64,000 nucleotides of DNA from Rhodocyclaceae bacterium (GTDB taxonomy: Bacteria > Pseudomonadota > Gammaproteobacteria > Burkholderiales > Usitatibacteraceae), in contig JADCIX010000008.1 of assembly GCA_020247545.1 (NCBI GenBank), forward strand, positions 18,863-82,862, in the 5' to 3' direction. The notes under the pieces were generated by a model that saw nothing but the letters and a program-made list of their open reading frames with translations, ran no database searches and was not told the DNA's origin. Positions 9,428 to 18,388 of the stretch are shown piece after piece (positions within the stretch are counted from its first letter, which is position 1; each line of letters starts with the position of its first letter). Made by a program: the position numbers and the translations under genes.

Positions 9428-10569
9428 TCCTGCCGGGTGCCACGCTTGGATTGATTGGCGGCGGTCAGTTGGGCCGCATGTTTACCATGGCGGCGCGCAA
9501 CCTGGATTACCGCGTCACCGTCCTCGACCCCGATCCCCTTTCGCCTGCGGCGGAATTTGCCACCGGACACCTCAATACGGCCTACACACACCCCGTCTCG
9601 ATTGAGGAGCTGGCCAACTCATGCGCGGCGGTGACCACTGAATTTGAGAACGCGCCTGCCGAAGTGCTGCTGCAACTCGCATCACGCACAACGGTTCGCC
9701 CCAGTGGTAATGCGGTTGGCATCGCTCAAGACCGCGAATTGGAGAAAGGCTTCTTCAAGACCAACGGCTTCCCCGTTGGTGCCTTCGCGGTGATCAAGAC
9801 GCCCGAAGATATTGATGCAGCGCTGACCATCGTCACTTTGCCCGCAGTGCTCAAAACCGCCCGTTTTGGTTATGACGGCAAAGGCCAGGCGCGTATCGAG
9901 AGCCGCGCACAGCTGGTAGAGGTGCTTGACAAGTGGCGTTATCCGCCGACCATCTTCGAACAGTGGGTGCCACTCAAGCTCGAGATTTCAGTTGTACTGG
10001 CGAGAACTGCCAGCGGCGAAATTTCCGTCTTCCCCGTCGTGGAAAATCAACACGTCAATGGCATCCTCGATATCACCATTGCACCCGCACGGATTTCGCC
10101 AGCACTCGCCGACGCCGCAACCTCGATTGCCAATGCAGTCGCCGTACGCCTAGCCTATGTCGGCGTTCTTGCCGTCGAGTTCTTTGTGCTCGCGGACAAT
10201 ACACTGCTCATCAATGAGCTCGCGCCACGCCCCCATAACAGCGGCCACTTCACCATCGACGCTTGTCGCACCTCTCAGTTCGAGCAGCAGGTTCGCGTGT
10301 TATGTGATTTACCCCTGGGCGACGCGACCCAGCATTCACCGGCGGTGATGTTAAATTTGCTGGGCGACCTGTGGCGGGGCAAAGATCACGAGATTGCACC
10401 GGATTGGTCAGTCGTGTTAAGTCACCCAGGTGCGCACCTGCACCTGTATGGCAAGCGTACCGCGCGGCCGGGCAGAAAGATGGGCCACGTGACTGTCTGT
10501 GATGTTACGGCGGAAGCTGCTCTCGCCGCGGCCATGGCGATGAAGTCCGCCCTCAACGCCGCGGCCTAG
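9424..10569 (+). CDS. purK: N5-carboxyaminoimidazole ribonucleotide synthase
   Basis: 381-aa ATP-grasp enzyme that uses ATP and bicarbonate to carboxylate AIR, giving the substrate of PurE. It opens with [12 protein letters not shown], then shows FGYDGKGQ at about 143-150 and the metal-binding [11 protein letters not shown] near 265, all diagnostic of PurK. The start is GTG at 9424, inside the purE stop (GTGA), so translation is coupled. It is followed by a 104-bp gap with an inverted repeat before the DUF2807 gene. Confidence 0.96.
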   Translation: MILPGATLGLIGGGQLGRMFTMAARNLDYRVTVLDPDPLSPAAEFATGHLNTAYTHPVSIEELANSCAAVTTEFENAPAEVLLQLASRTTVRPSGNAVGIAQDRELEKGFFKTNGFPVGAFAVIKTPEDIDAALTIVTLPAVLKTARFGYDGKGQARIESRAQLVEVLDKWRYPPTIFEQWVPLKLEISVVLARTASGEISVFPVVENQHVNGILDITIAPARISPALADAATSIANAVAVRLAYVGVLAVEFFVLADNTLLINELAPRPHNSGHFTIDACRTSQFEQQVRVLCDLPLGDATQHSPAVMLNLLGDLWRGKDHEIAPDWSVVLSHPGAHLHLYGKRTARPGRKMGHVTVCDVTAEAALAAAMAMKSALNAAA

Positions 10570-10593
10570 AGACGTCGCTGATTCAGCCTATTG

Positions 10594-10631
10594 GGCCGAA
10601 TCCATTTTTCCTAGTTGAATCCAATTCGGCC
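10594..10631. repeat. Inverted repeat GGCCGAAT/ATTCGGCC upstream of the DUF2807 gene
   Basis: A perfect 8-bp inverted repeat, arms at 10594-10601 and 10624-10631, separated by 22 bp of AT-rich sequence. It lies between purK and the DUF2807 gene, about 43 bp before that ATG. It could be an operator for the downstream gene or a hairpin. Chance occurrence is possible at this arm length. Confidence 0.35.
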
Positions 10632-10673
10632 ATACATCGCATCATACGACCGTTAACAACTTGGAGAACCGAC

Positions 10674-11474
10674 ATGCACCGCATTGAGAGTGGCTTTAAT
10701 CCCAACGCCTTCTGGGTGCCCTTGATTACTACCGCCGCGCTGGCGTTGCTGACCGCGTTGCCTGCTCAATGCCTTGCGTGGGAATGGAGTTGGGGCTGGG
10801 GCGGCAGATCGGTCACGGCGTCTGGCAACGTGAAAACCGAGACACGCGACGTCACCGGCTTCACCGGCATCTCCCTATCGCTTCCGGCGAAGGTCACGAT
10901 CAAACAAGGTAACAAAGAAGGTCTTACCATTGAGGCTGACGACAATTTTTTGCCGTTGATTGAAACCGTGGTTGAGCGCGGACAGTTGCGCATCCGTCCC
11001 GTCGAGAAAAACATGCACTTCAAGGGCCGAAGCATGAAGCTCAATATCACCGTCGATGTGATCAACATCGAATCACTCTCGGTCTCCGGTTCAGGCGATA
11101 TCATTGCCGATCAACTGAACAGCCCCAAACTCAAGGCGTCGATTGCGGGCTCCGGCGACGTCAACATCAAGTCACTCACCTCCGATAGTGTCAAAGTGTC
11201 GATCGCCGGGTCTGGCGACTTGAATCTCGGTGGCACTGCCAACGAGCTCGAAGGTTCCATCGCAGGTTCTGGCACGGTCAAGGCCGATCGCCTCAAAGCC
11301 AAGACAGTTGTTCTCAAAATTGCCGGTTCCGGTGACGCCACGGTCTGGGCAACGGACAACATGAAACTCTCCATTGCCGGATCGGGTGACGTGAAGTACT
11401 GGGGTGATGCCAAGGTGACGCAGTCTGTCGCAGGTTCGGGCAGCATCAAGCGACTCGGCACGGCACCAAACTAA
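10674..11474 (+). CDS. Exported DUF2807 (GIN-domain) protein with repeated GSGD turns
   Basis: 266-aa protein with an N-terminal hydrophobic segment (about residues 15-35, ending near LAWEW) that looks like a signal peptide. From about 45 to 260 it is a DUF2807 domain, the 'putative auto-transporter adhesin head', which folds as a right-handed beta helix. Seven GSG turns (mostly IAGSGD) recur about every 20 residues from position 140 on, one per helical rung. A GGAG ribosome-binding site lies 8 nt before the ATG. The cell location is predicted periplasmic or outer-membrane-associated. The function of this family is not established. It is monocistronic, with a REP-like hairpin at its end. Confidence 0.85.
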   Translation: MHRIESGFNPNAFWVPLITTAALALLTALPAQCLAWEWSWGWGGRSVTASGNVKTETRDVTGFTGISLSLPAKVTIKQGNKEGLTIEADDNFLPLIETVVERGQLRIRPVEKNMHFKGRSMKLNITVDVINIESLSVSGSGDIIADQLNSPKLKASIAGSGDVNIKSLTSDSVKVSIAGSGDLNLGGTANELEGSIAGSGTVKADRLKAKTVVLKIAGSGDATVWATDNMKLSIAGSGDVKYWGDAKVTQSVAGSGSIKRLGTAPN

Positions 11475-11519
11475 ACAAACTAGGGATTCAACAAAGAAAC
11501 AGGCAAAGTCGTTATAGCG

Positions 11520-11555
11520 CGGGTATCTTCAGACAAAACGGTCTCAAGATGCCCG
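11520..11555. repeat. REP-like imperfect palindrome, copy 2 (between convergent genes)
   Basis: 15-nt arms at 11520-11534 and 11541-11555 pair at 13 of 15 positions around a 6-nt loop; the mismatches between copies 1 and 2 keep the fold. A T-rich run follows at 11556-11571. It lies between the convergent DUF2807 gene and msrA, a good position for a two-way terminator. Confidence 0.6.
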
Positions 11556-11561
11556 TATTTA

Positions 11562-12119
11562 TTAGGTTTTTGACTTCAGCCGGTTCGTAAATTGCTTTCG
11601 AAACTTGGATAATTTCGGCGACACCACCGCCATGCAGTAGCCCTGCTCCGGGTTGCGTGCAAAATAATCTTGGTGGTATTCCTCCGCCTCATAAAACACA
11701 CCAGCCGGAACCACTTCGGTGACGATTGGCTTCGGCCACTGTTGTTCCGCTGTGAGACGCGCGATGGTCTCGCGCGCGAGCCGCTCCTGCTCGTCTGAAT
11801 GGGTGTATATGCCGGAACGGTACTGTGTGCCAACGTCGTTACCCTGACGATTTAACGTGGTCGGGTCGTGGATAGAAAAAAATACACCGAGTATCTCGAC
11901 AAACGAGATGACCGACGGGTCAAAGGTCACTTTCACCACCTCGGCATGGCCAGTATCCCCGCCACAGACCTGTCTGTAGGTGGGATTTACGACCCGACCG
12001 TTGCAGTATCCCGACACGACGTCAGTGACACCTTGCAGATCATCAAAAACCGCCTCGAGGCACCAGAAACAACCACCGCCGAGAGTGACAACTTGCAACG
12101 AATTTTTTATATCTATCAC
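11562..12119 (-). CDS. msrA: Peptide-methionine (S)-S-oxide reductase
   Basis: 185-aa enzyme that repairs oxidised methionine using thioredoxin. The catalytic cysteine is C17 in GGGCFWCLE, and the family segments VSGYCNGRVVNPTYRQVC and EYHQDYF are present. The start ATG at 12119 overlaps the stop of the DUF3047 gene by 4 nt, so the two are read as one transcript. The nearby sodB and the trxB at the window start fit an oxidative-stress theme, but no shared regulation is visible. Confidence 0.96.
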   Translation of the reverse strand: MIDIKNSLQVVTLGGGCFWCLEAVFDDLQGVTDVVSGYCNGRVVNPTYRQVCGGDTGHAEVVKVTFDPSVISFVEILGVFFSIHDPTTLNRQGNDVGTQYRSGIYTHSDEQERLARETIARLTAEQQWPKPIVTEVVPAGVFYEAEEYHQDYFARNPEQGYCMAVVSPKLSKFRKQFTNRLKSKT

Positions 12120-12919
12120 TTGGCATCTTTCTTCAAGGATTTCGGACTGAAGTGGATGTCACCATAGTAGGCGACCGCCACCTCACCTGTATTGTCGGTG
12201 TCAGTCATGATGCCTAACGAGAGAATGCGGCCGGGTTTTTCGCCAAACGCACGTTCGAAGTCGCGCGCGATGTTGCGCTCGTAATCCAGCCATCGACCGA
12301 TACGTGCCGCCCCCGACTCCACCACCATCATCTTGACGCGGGTGGTATGTACACTTTCGATGATCTCATCGACCGGAACTTTGTTTTCCCAGATGTACAT
12401 GAGTGTGGCGTAAGGCAGTGCCTCACCGGTCAGCGCCTTTACACGCGCAGATACTGCGCGATCTTCAATATCCAGTTTGTTGGCGTCGCCGCCAAAGGTA
12501 ACAATCACCCGCACAGGAGAATCTTCGGCGTGACGCCGCGCATTGTCTGCGGAAGCGATCAAGGCTGGCACATTCCACCGCCACTGAATCCACGGCATTG
12601 CCGCAGGATCAACGTTCAGGCGTTTGCCAACTCCGGAAGCCGATTGCTCAGCACGTGCTTCGATGACCGTGACGCCAGTCGGGTCGGCGACAAGTCGATA
12701 AACCGTATCACGCTTGAAACGGGAAAGTTGCTTGAGGCCCCAGCCGACGGGTAACGGCCCTTCTGCTTTGGCGGTGGAGAACGGCGTGACACTGGTACGC
12801 GGCGCTTCCTGTCCCGTCGGTCGCGTCGCACAACCTGTCATGCCCGCGACAACGGCTATCGAAACAACAACGGCCAACGCGCGAAGACACGTTGGCCGCA
12901 TGTTCATGCTGCCTGCCAT
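12116..12919 (-). CDS. DUF3047 lipoprotein
   Basis: Predicted lipoprotein with a DUF3047 domain, a family of unknown function. From the ATG at 12919 a basic start and hydrophobic stretch (AVVVSIAVVAGMTGC) ends in a lipobox cysteine. The C-terminal IMTDTDNTG..AVAYYGDI is the strongest family mark. I placed the start at 12919, 17 bp after the sodB stop; an earlier in-frame ATG at 12961 would overlap sodB, and later ATGs at 12907 or 12901 are also possible. It is coupled to msrA downstream. It is probably anchored in the outer or inner membrane facing the periplasm. Confidence 0.8.
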   Translation of the reverse strand: MAGSMNMRPTCLRALAVVVSIAVVAGMTGCATRPTGQEAPRTSVTPFSTAKAEGPLPVGWGLKQLSRFKRDTVYRLVADPTGVTVIEARAEQSASGVGKRLNVDPAAMPWIQWRWNVPALIASADNARRHAEDSPVRVIVTFGGDANKLDIEDRAVSARVKALTGEALPYATLMYIWENKVPVDEIIESVHTTRVKMMVVESGAARIGRWLDYERNIARDFERAFGEKPGRILSLGIMTDTDNTGEVAVAYYGDIHFSPKSLKKDAK

Positions 12920-12935
12920 CGAGTTACTTGGCGAC

Positions 12936-13532
12936 TTATTTGGCAAAATTCGCCGCAACAAAGTCCCAGTTCACAATCGACCAAAACCCTTTCAAGTAGT
13001 TCGGGCGGCTATTGCGATAGTCGATGTAGTACGCATGCTCCCAGACGTCACAAGTCAGCAACGGGGTCATACCTTGCGTGAGAGGCGTGGCGGCGTTGCT
13101 GGTAGATTCCAGCGACAACGAACCATCGGCTTTTTTGCACAGCCACGCCCAACCCGAGCCGAAGGTAGCAGCGGCCTTGGCATCGAACTGCTTTTGGAAT
13201 TCTTCAAACGAACCAAACTGTTTGTCGATCGCCGCAGCCAGCGCGCCGCTGGGCTTACCGCCGCCGCCCTTTGCAGCTGGCTTGAAGCCAAGAAAATAGA
13301 AATCGTGGTTCCAGATTTGCGCGGCGTTATTGAAGATTGGGCCGGCGGGCGCTTTTTTGACAACATCTTCCAAGGTGAGGTTTTCAAACTCTGTGCCCTT
13401 GGCGAGATTGTTCAGGTTGGTCACGTAGGTCAAATGGTGTTTGCCATAGTGGAAATCGATCGTTTCGGCAGAAACATGGGGTGCCAGTGCATCTCTAGCG
13501 TAAGGGAGTGAAACTTGGGCGAATACAGTCAT
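12936..13532 (-). CDS. sodB: Superoxide dismutase [Fe] (Fe/Mn family)
   Basis: 198-aa SOD. Metal ligands are visible as FHYGKHH (His about 28), IWNHDFYF (His about 74) and CDVWEHAYY (Asp and His about 157 and 161). The motif spacing is normal and the protein is complete. It has no signal peptide, so it is cytoplasmic. Fe versus Mn use cannot be fixed by eye, but the length and [10 protein letters not shown] pattern favour the Fe (SodB) type. It lies first in a minus-strand run with the DUF3047 lipoprotein gene and msrA. Confidence 0.95.
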   Translation of the reverse strand: MTVFAQVSLPYARDALAPHVSAETIDFHYGKHHLTYVTNLNNLAKGTEFENLTLEDVVKKAPAGPIFNNAAQIWNHDFYFLGFKPAAKGGGGKPSGALAAAIDKQFGSFEEFQKQFDAKAAATFGSGWAWLCKKADGSLSLESTSNAATPLTQGMTPLLTCDVWEHAYYIDYRNSRPNYLKGFWSIVNWDFVAANFAK

Positions 13533-13668
13533 GGAGGCTCCAGATACAGGGGGACAAAGAAAGGTACTACAGCAACAAAGCTCTATTTTGGCAGAGCCTG
13601 GGTACTTGCGCCTGTCTGTTAGACAGCAATGCGGTCAACAACACAAGAGCAGCGGGAACATCGCCAGG

Positions 13669-13924
13669 AATCGAGGAACGAAACTGTTTGCTCCGCTCCG
13701 ACGGGAACGCGAGTTTCTGTCCTATCGCGCACGTACAGATTTCCCGCGCGGAAAAGTGAGCGATAGGCCGCCTGCTGGACGTTATCGGCACGGCCTGGCA
13801 ACAGATAGAGGGGATGCGGCGTGAGCCTTGCATCGGCTTGACCAAGCGCATTGGCGTGGTAGCTCGTTCGGCGATAGTGGGCGGGGTCTTCTACCATCGC
13901 CATACGATTCGATATCCGCTTCGG
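13669..13924 (-). pseudogene. Remnant of a REP-associated tyrosine transposase (RAYT, Y1-Tnp C-terminal part)
   Basis: On the minus strand, 13924-13745 encodes RMAMVEDPAHYRRTSYHANA followed by ALGQADARLTPHPLYL and QQAAYRSLFRA, the typical C-terminal half of TnpA-REP (IS200-like) transposases. At about 13748 the reading frame must change by one: the continuing family pattern (EI..AIGQKLAFPSERSKQF) is in another frame down to 13669. The catalytic N-terminal part (HUH, Tyr) is absent. It is therefore a decayed fragment. It is notable because REP-like palindromes occur at five places in the window. Confidence 0.65.
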
Positions 13925-14028
13925 GTAATTCGCAGGGGCATTGCGCTGGGTCATGAGTAGAGTATCGGCTCTAGGTAGCGCAAGGTAGACTTTCCGGGCA
14001 TTGAATGCCACACATAATCAGGACACGC

Positions 14029-14062
14029 AGCAAAAAACCCGCTGTCAAGCGGGTTTTTTGCT
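14029..14062. terminator. Strong intrinsic terminator hairpin
   Basis: A perfect 15-bp inverted repeat, AGCAAAAAACCCGCT and its complement, around a 4-nt loop. It carries an A run on one side and a T run on the other, so it can terminate in both directions. It lies 15 bp after the stop of the minus-strand cytochrome c gene ending at 14078. Confidence 0.88.
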
Positions 14063-14077
14063 GGGCTCGGAGAGCGG

Positions 14078-14404
14078 TTAGTACTTGTACTGTAGCGGCG
14101 ATTTCTCGGAGGCAAAGTATGCTGCCAGATCGCGAATGTCTTGCGGCGAGAGTGCGGCGCTAAAGCCAACCATCAGCGCGTTCTTACGCTTACCGGACTT
14201 GTATTGATTCAGCGCCGCAGCCAAGTAGTCTGCGTGTTGGCCGGCCAAGATTGGGTACTCCGGTAGAACAGGTTTCGCGCCACCTTCGCCGTGACACGCC
14301 TTGCAGGTCTCCGCCTTTCTCTTACCTTCTTCAATGTTGCCCTTGGCGACTGCCAGAGCAGGAGCACATGCTAGGACGAGTGCGAACAAAAGTTTGGACT
14401 TCAT
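14078..14404 (-). CDS. Periplasmic c-type cytochrome (c553/c4-like, monoheme)
   Basis: 108-aa protein with a signal peptide (cleavage after AVA at about residue 20), one heme motif CKACH at 34-38, and a likely axial methionine in ALMVGF near 80. It is a small soluble electron carrier of the periplasm. It follows another monoheme cytochrome gene by 3 bp, so the two are co-transcribed; in some relatives such a pair is a single two-heme c4. Partners are not shown by the context. It is terminated by the hairpin at 14029-14062. Confidence 0.9.
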   Translation of the reverse strand: MKSKLLFALVLACAPALAVAKGNIEEGKRKAETCKACHGEGGAKPVLPEYPILAGQHADYLAAALNQYKSGKRKNALMVGFSAALSPQDIRDLAAYFASEKSPLQYKY

Positions 14405-14407
14405 GCG

Positions 14408-14785
14408 TTATTTCCCCAATGCGCCGGATTGCGCGCCAGATTGTGCGTAATAGGCTGCGATATCAAGGATCTCTTTTTCGGTGAGGGACGACGCAAGCGC
14501 CTTCATCGTCGAGTTGTATCTCTCGCCGCTACGATAACCGCGGAGCGCTGCAACGATATAGGCTTCGTTCTGGTTGCCGATTTTGGGGACACTGTAAACC
14601 TCGGGAAAGGCAGTTTTTGTACCGGGTATGCCGTGGCAACCCGAGCAAATCGCGACGGCCTTTTGGCGACCTGCAGCCGGATCACCTTTTGCAGGAGAGG
14701 CAGGCGTTTGTGCCTGCGCCTGCACGATGGCACTCGACACAAATACGCCTAGGGCCAAAATCAGCGTGGAGTTAAATTTATTCAT
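14408..14785 (-). CDS. Periplasmic c-type cytochrome (monoheme)
   Basis: 125-aa cytochrome c with a signal peptide (cleavage near VQAQA, residue 25), heme motif CSGCH at 47-51 and a possible axial Met in NSTMKAL. The ATG at 14785 gives a clean signal peptide; the frame is open further upstream but that would add an unlikely extension. It precedes and is coupled with the shorter cytochrome gene. The C-terminus is a short QSGAQSGA repeat. The role is electron transfer, for example to a terminal oxidase; the exact partner is unknown. Confidence 0.88.
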   Translation of the reverse strand: MNKFNSTLILALGVFVSSAIVQAQAQTPASPAKGDPAAGRQKAVAICSGCHGIPGTKTAFPEVYSVPKIGNQNEAYIVAALRGYRSGERYNSTMKALASSLTEKEILDIAAYYAQSGAQSGALGK

Positions 14786-14951
14786 GAGTTCGACTGGACT
14801 GTCGCAAAGTTGAATCGAGAAACAAGGGCCTAAGCCAAGCGCCGACAAAAACACGATTATCGAGGCCAAGACGATAAAAATTATAGCATGCGGGTGCCGC
14901 GCTGGGACCCGCGCAACACGATCACTGCTACAAAGCAAACGCGTTTTCCGC

Positions 14952-15701
14952 TCAGTTCACAGTCTTGGCAGAGTGGCGCAAATTCGCCCACACCGCCTTA
15001 CCTCCCGAGGCCTTTTGCAGGCCCTCAACCATGACGTGGTGCGCGGCGATTTCGTAGGCGCTAGCGCGAAGCACTCGCAAATTGGCTGGCCTGACGAGTG
15101 CCGTGCCGATCAATTTTTTGGTAGATGTATTGTGACTCGCCCCCAATCCGATATCGAGACTGTCTTGCCCGCGGGTCAATGCGAGGTACACCTCGGCCAA
15201 CAGTTGGGTATCGACGCGCGCGCCGTGCAACGTACGGGCACTTTTGTCGATTTCAAAACGCTCACAAAGTGCATCGAGCGAATTCTTCTTACCGGGGAAC
15301 TGCTCGCGAGCCATCTTCCACGTATCGGTGATCACGCGCGTCTTGCCGGTGGTTACGTCCGGTCCATCGATCGGCGCACGCCCGGCCCGCTTGAGCTCCG
15401 CATTCAAAAATCCGACATCAAAAGCCGCGTTATGGATGACAATCTCACCAACATCGATATAGCGTAAAAAGTCGTCAACGATGTCGGCAAAACGCGGTTT
15501 GTCAGCGAGAAGCTCTAGCGACAACCCGTGGATGTTCTGTGCTGCGGCGTCAATTTCGCGCTCGGGATTGAGATAGGTGTGGAAATTGTTTTCCGTAAAA
15601 CGTCGGTCGATCATCTCCACGCAGGCGATCTCAATAATGCGATGCCCCTGTGGCACCTCCAATCCGGTCGTTTCAGTATCGAGAAAAATAAGTCGTGACA
15701 T
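14952..15701 (-). CDS. dnaQ: DNA polymerase III epsilon subunit (3'-5' proofreading exonuclease)
   Basis: 249-aa DEDDh exonuclease. Exo I DTETTGL is at residues 8-14 with the catalytic Asp8/Glu10, Exo II is in VIHNAAFDVGFLN and Exo III HGARVDTQLLAEVY. Length and C-terminal tail match DnaQ. It is the last gene of methyltransferase-rnhA-dnaQ, an order well conserved in beta- and gammaproteobacteria, which supports DnaQ over other DEDDh nucleases. There is a 26-bp gap from rnhA. Confidence 0.95.
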   Translation of the reverse strand: MSRLIFLDTETTGLEVPQGHRIIEIACVEMIDRRFTENNFHTYLNPEREIDAAAQNIHGLSLELLADKPRFADIVDDFLRYIDVGEIVIHNAAFDVGFLNAELKRAGRAPIDGPDVTTGKTRVITDTWKMAREQFPGKKNSLDALCERFEIDKSARTLHGARVDTQLLAEVYLALTRGQDSLDIGLGASHNTSTKKLIGTALVRPANLRVLRASAYEIAAHHVMVEGLQKASGGKAVWANLRHSAKTVN

Positions 15702-15727
15702 GTGTTTTCCTAAACTCGAAATATTGA

Positions 15728-16195
15728 TTAGCCGACCACCGAGCCTCGAGCCGCCGCTTCGACACCACGATTCGCCAGCACGTCGGCGCGCTCGTTACCC
15801 TCGTTGCCCGCATGGCCTTTGACCCAGCGAAATTCAATCTGGTGTTTTGCCACCAGTTCATCGAGTTGACGCCAGAGGTCGTCATTCTTCACGGGCTTCT
15901 TGTCCGAAGTCCGCCAGCCGTTACGTTTCCAGCCGTGGATCCACTCGGAGATACCCTTTTGCACATAGGAGGAGTCGGTATAGACCACGACCTCGCACTC
16001 GCGCGTGAGCAGACGCAGCGCTTCGATTACGCCGCGTAACTCCATGCGGTTATTGGTCGTCACGGGCTCGCCGCCGAAGATTTCTTTCTCCGTCGCGCCA
16101 AACCGCAATAACGCCCCCCAGCCGCCGGTGCCGGGATTGCCTTTACACGCGCCATCGGCATAGATGACCACTTGGTGGGCTGAGTTTTGCACCAC
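15728..16195 (-). CDS. rnhA: Ribonuclease HI
   Basis: 155-aa type 1 RNase H that cuts the RNA strand of RNA-DNA hybrids. The first catalytic Asp sits in [16 protein letters not shown], then [22 protein letters not shown] and the C-terminal [15 protein letters not shown] follow, so all active-site segments are present. It starts at one of two adjacent GTG codons (16195 or 16192); the first overlaps the methyltransferase stop by one base. It is cytoplasmic. Confidence 0.96.
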   Translation of the reverse strand: MVQNSAHQVVIYADGACKGNPGTGGWGALLRFGATEKEIFGGEPVTTNNRMELRGVIEALRLLTRECEVVVYTDSSYVQKGISEWIHGWKRNGWRTSDKKPVKNDDLWRQLDELVAKHQIEFRWVKGHAGNEGNERADVLANRGVEAAARGSVVG

Positions 16196-16941
16196 TACTT
16201 GATCACACGCAGATGGCCGCTGGCACGATTCGCCGCGGCCGCGTACTTGCGCTCCTGCTTCACACGGTCACTCCACTTCGGCGCAATCAGCCGCATGCCT
16301 TGGACACGCTTCACCGCTTCGAGCATATAGACGCCACCAGCCACTCCCCACCAACGGTCGCCGATGGTGTCGAGGAAACCCAACCGCCGCTGCCATTTTT
16401 CGCTGGCAACCGGCGGAATGTAACAAGCCAGACGACCACCTGCGGGTTCGAAGCTGAGCAGCTGCAACCAGTCCTTCATCCGCACCAATGACACAAACTG
16501 GCCAGACCAAGGCGCGCCCGTCGATGACCAACCACGTCGGACACCATACAAACTCCACGGATTAAACCCCACGATCAAGATACGCCCCTCGGGACGCATC
16601 ACACGATCCACTTCGCGCAGGACCAGGTGTGGGTTGGCGTCGAACTCAAGTGTGTGTGGCAGCAGGCATAAGTCAATTGAATGTTCGTCAAAGGGCAACT
16701 CATGAAAATGCGCATGGACCGTTGCCGTTTTCTCACTCACATCCGGCGTCACCCTGTGCAAATGCGTAATTCGTGATTCACGCAAGAGATCAAACTCCGT
16801 GAGCCCCAACTGTATGGCGTGATAACCAAAGATGTCGGGAGTGGTTGCATCCAGCCATTCACGTTGACGTTGCAACGTGTAAGCGCCTAACGGCGACCTG
16901 AGCCACTCGGCTAAACTGTAGACTTGGTGCGATTCCATCAA
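16195..16941 (-). CDS. Class I SAM-dependent methyltransferase (Methyltransf_11)
   Basis: 248-aa protein with the second half of a methyltransferase fold: [25 protein letters not shown] followed by [26 protein letters not shown], a typical post-motif-III region. The N-terminal glycine motif is weak, as in the family found next to rnhA/gloB in proteobacteria. The substrate is unknown. It is divergent from gloB with only 34 bp between starts, so the promoters must overlap. Confidence 0.85.
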   Translation of the reverse strand: MMESHQVYSLAEWLRSPLGAYTLQRQREWLDATTPDIFGYHAIQLGLTEFDLLRESRITHLHRVTPDVSEKTATVHAHFHELPFDEHSIDLCLLPHTLEFDANPHLVLREVDRVMRPEGRILIVGFNPWSLYGVRRGWSSTGAPWSGQFVSLVRMKDWLQLLSFEPAGGRLACYIPPVASEKWQRRLGFLDTIGDRWWGVAGGVYMLEAVKRVQGMRLIAPKWSDRVKQERKYAAAANRASGHLRVIK

Positions 16942-16975
16942 AAAATTTTACCCCAACCCATTGAACTGAACGGCA

Positions 16976-17764
16976 ATGCTCAACGTTTTTCCCGTCCCTG
17001 CCTTCAAGGACAACTATTTTTGGGTGATTGATGACGGCCGATTTGCATTGGTGGTCGATCCCGGCGACGCTACACCCGTCATTGCCTATTTGGCGCAGAA
17101 GTCGCTCACGTTAGCCGTGATCCTCATCACCCACCATCACGCCGACCACGTCGGCGGCATCGGCGGGCTGCTCGACTGGTGTGATGACCGCAAAATTTTT
17201 GTCTACGGCCCTGCCAGCGAAAACATTCCGCACTGCACCCATAAACTTGACGACGGCGCGACAGTTAACATCATCTCCCCCGCCCTTTCCCTACAGGTGA
17301 TTGATGTCCCCGGTCATACCGCCGGCCACATTGCGTATCACGCGGAAAGTCAGGGTTGGCTATTCTGCGGTGACACGTTGTTCGCCGGCGGTTGCGGGCG
17401 GCTGTTCGAAGGCACCGCCGCACAGATGCGCGCCTCTCTCGGCAAACTAGCCGCCTTGCCGGCTGAGACAAACGTGTTTTGCGCCCACGAATACACTCTC
17501 GCCAATCTACTATTTGCCTGCGCAGTTGAGCCCAATAATGCCGCGCTACGCAGCCGCGTAGAACGCGATACGGCAACGCGAGAGCGCGGCGAACCGACTG
17601 TGCCGTCAACCATTGCCTTAGAGAGGGCAACCAATCCCTTCCTCCGCTGGGACGAGGCAGAGGTCAAACTCGCCGCGGCGCGGGCGTCTTCGGGCACATT
17701 TGGCCCAAACGCACCGGCGGATCTTGTGTTTGCCACCATCCGCGAGTGGAAAGATAACTTCTAA
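16976..17764 (+). CDS. gloB: Hydroxyacylglutathione hydrolase (glyoxalase II)
   Basis: 262-aa metallo-beta-lactamase-fold enzyme that hydrolyses S-lactoylglutathione, the second step of methylglyoxal detoxification. The metal motif THHHADHVGG is at residues 52-61, the next His in VIDVPGHTAGH, the bridging Asp in FCGDTLF and a further His in FCAHEYTLANL. The C-terminal substrate-binding domain with NPFLRWDE is complete. It is followed by the GNAT gene 11 bp later. Confidence 0.96.
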   Translation: MLNVFPVPAFKDNYFWVIDDGRFALVVDPGDATPVIAYLAQKSLTLAVILITHHHADHVGGIGGLLDWCDDRKIFVYGPASENIPHCTHKLDDGATVNIISPALSLQVIDVPGHTAGHIAYHAESQGWLFCGDTLFAGGCGRLFEGTAAQMRASLGKLAALPAETNVFCAHEYTLANLLFACAVEPNNAALRSRVERDTATRERGEPTVPSTIALERATNPFLRWDEAEVKLAAARASSGTFGPNAPADLVFATIREWKDNF

Positions 17765-17775
17765 CAGGACTATTT

Positions 17776-18279
17776 ATGCCGCTCAGCACCCGCGATATTC
17801 GCCTCGCCCAACCGGACGACATCGAGACCATCTTTCATCTGATCCAACAACTCGCTATCTACGAAAAACTCGAATACATGGTCAGCGGCAATCCGGCGAT
17901 GCTGCACGATGCGCTGTTTGGTAGCCGGCCATGTTGTGAATGTGTGTTGACCGCAGATATGGGCAAAACGGTCGGCTTCGCCCTCTACTTCACAACGTTC
18001 TCAACGTTCTTGTGCAAAAGCGGCCTGTATCTGGAGGACCTGTTTGTCATCCCAGAAGCGCGCGGGCGCGGCCACGGTAAGGCGCTGCTGATTTACCTTG
18101 CGCAATTAGCACAGCAGCGCGGCTGTGGGCGTTTCGAGTGGCGCGTGCTCGACTGGAACAAACCGTCGATTGATTTTTATCGCTCGCTAGGCGCGTCAAT
18201 CATGCCCGAGTGGCATTTGGTGCGGATGACGGACAATGAAATTGCCAAGCTGGCGGCTGAAGCGATTTCGCTCCGGTAG
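17776..18279 (+). CDS. GNAT-family N-acetyltransferase (diamine-acetyltransferase-like)
   Basis: 167-aa GNAT protein. The fold marks are IRLAQPDD at the start, LEDLFVIPEARGRGHGKALL at about 94-113 (acetyl-CoA binding R/Q-x-x-G-x-G/A) and WNKPSIDFYRSLGA near 148. This pattern resembles spermidine/spermine or thialysine acetyltransferases, but the substrate is a guess. It lies 11 bp after gloB and is likely co-transcribed. Confidence 0.85.
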   Translation: MPLSTRDIRLAQPDDIETIFHLIQQLAIYEKLEYMVSGNPAMLHDALFGSRPCCECVLTADMGKTVGFALYFTTFSTFLCKSGLYLEDLFVIPEARGRGHGKALLIYLAQLAQQRGCGRFEWRVLDWNKPSIDFYRSLGASIMPEWHLVRMTDNEIAKLAAEAISLR

Positions 18280-18388
18280 CGGTTCTAGGCGCGGCTACAA
18301 GAAGACCGAAGTAGATCGCTGAACGACCCGCCAATGCGACGCGGAATTTTCCCGGGCCGACCTGAGGTTGCAACGTTATAATCACCGC

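Noticed and set aside
12714..13511. 265-codon plus-strand frame opposite sodB and the DUF3047 gene
   Set aside because: sodB metal ligands and DUF3047 motifs are on the minus strand; the plus frame shows nothing.
18377..18382. TATAAT 7 nt before the mltD ATG and a similar TATACT before moaA, suggesting leaderless promoters
   Set aside because: No -35 hexamer at 16-18 bp spacing was found for either, and hexamers occur by chance.
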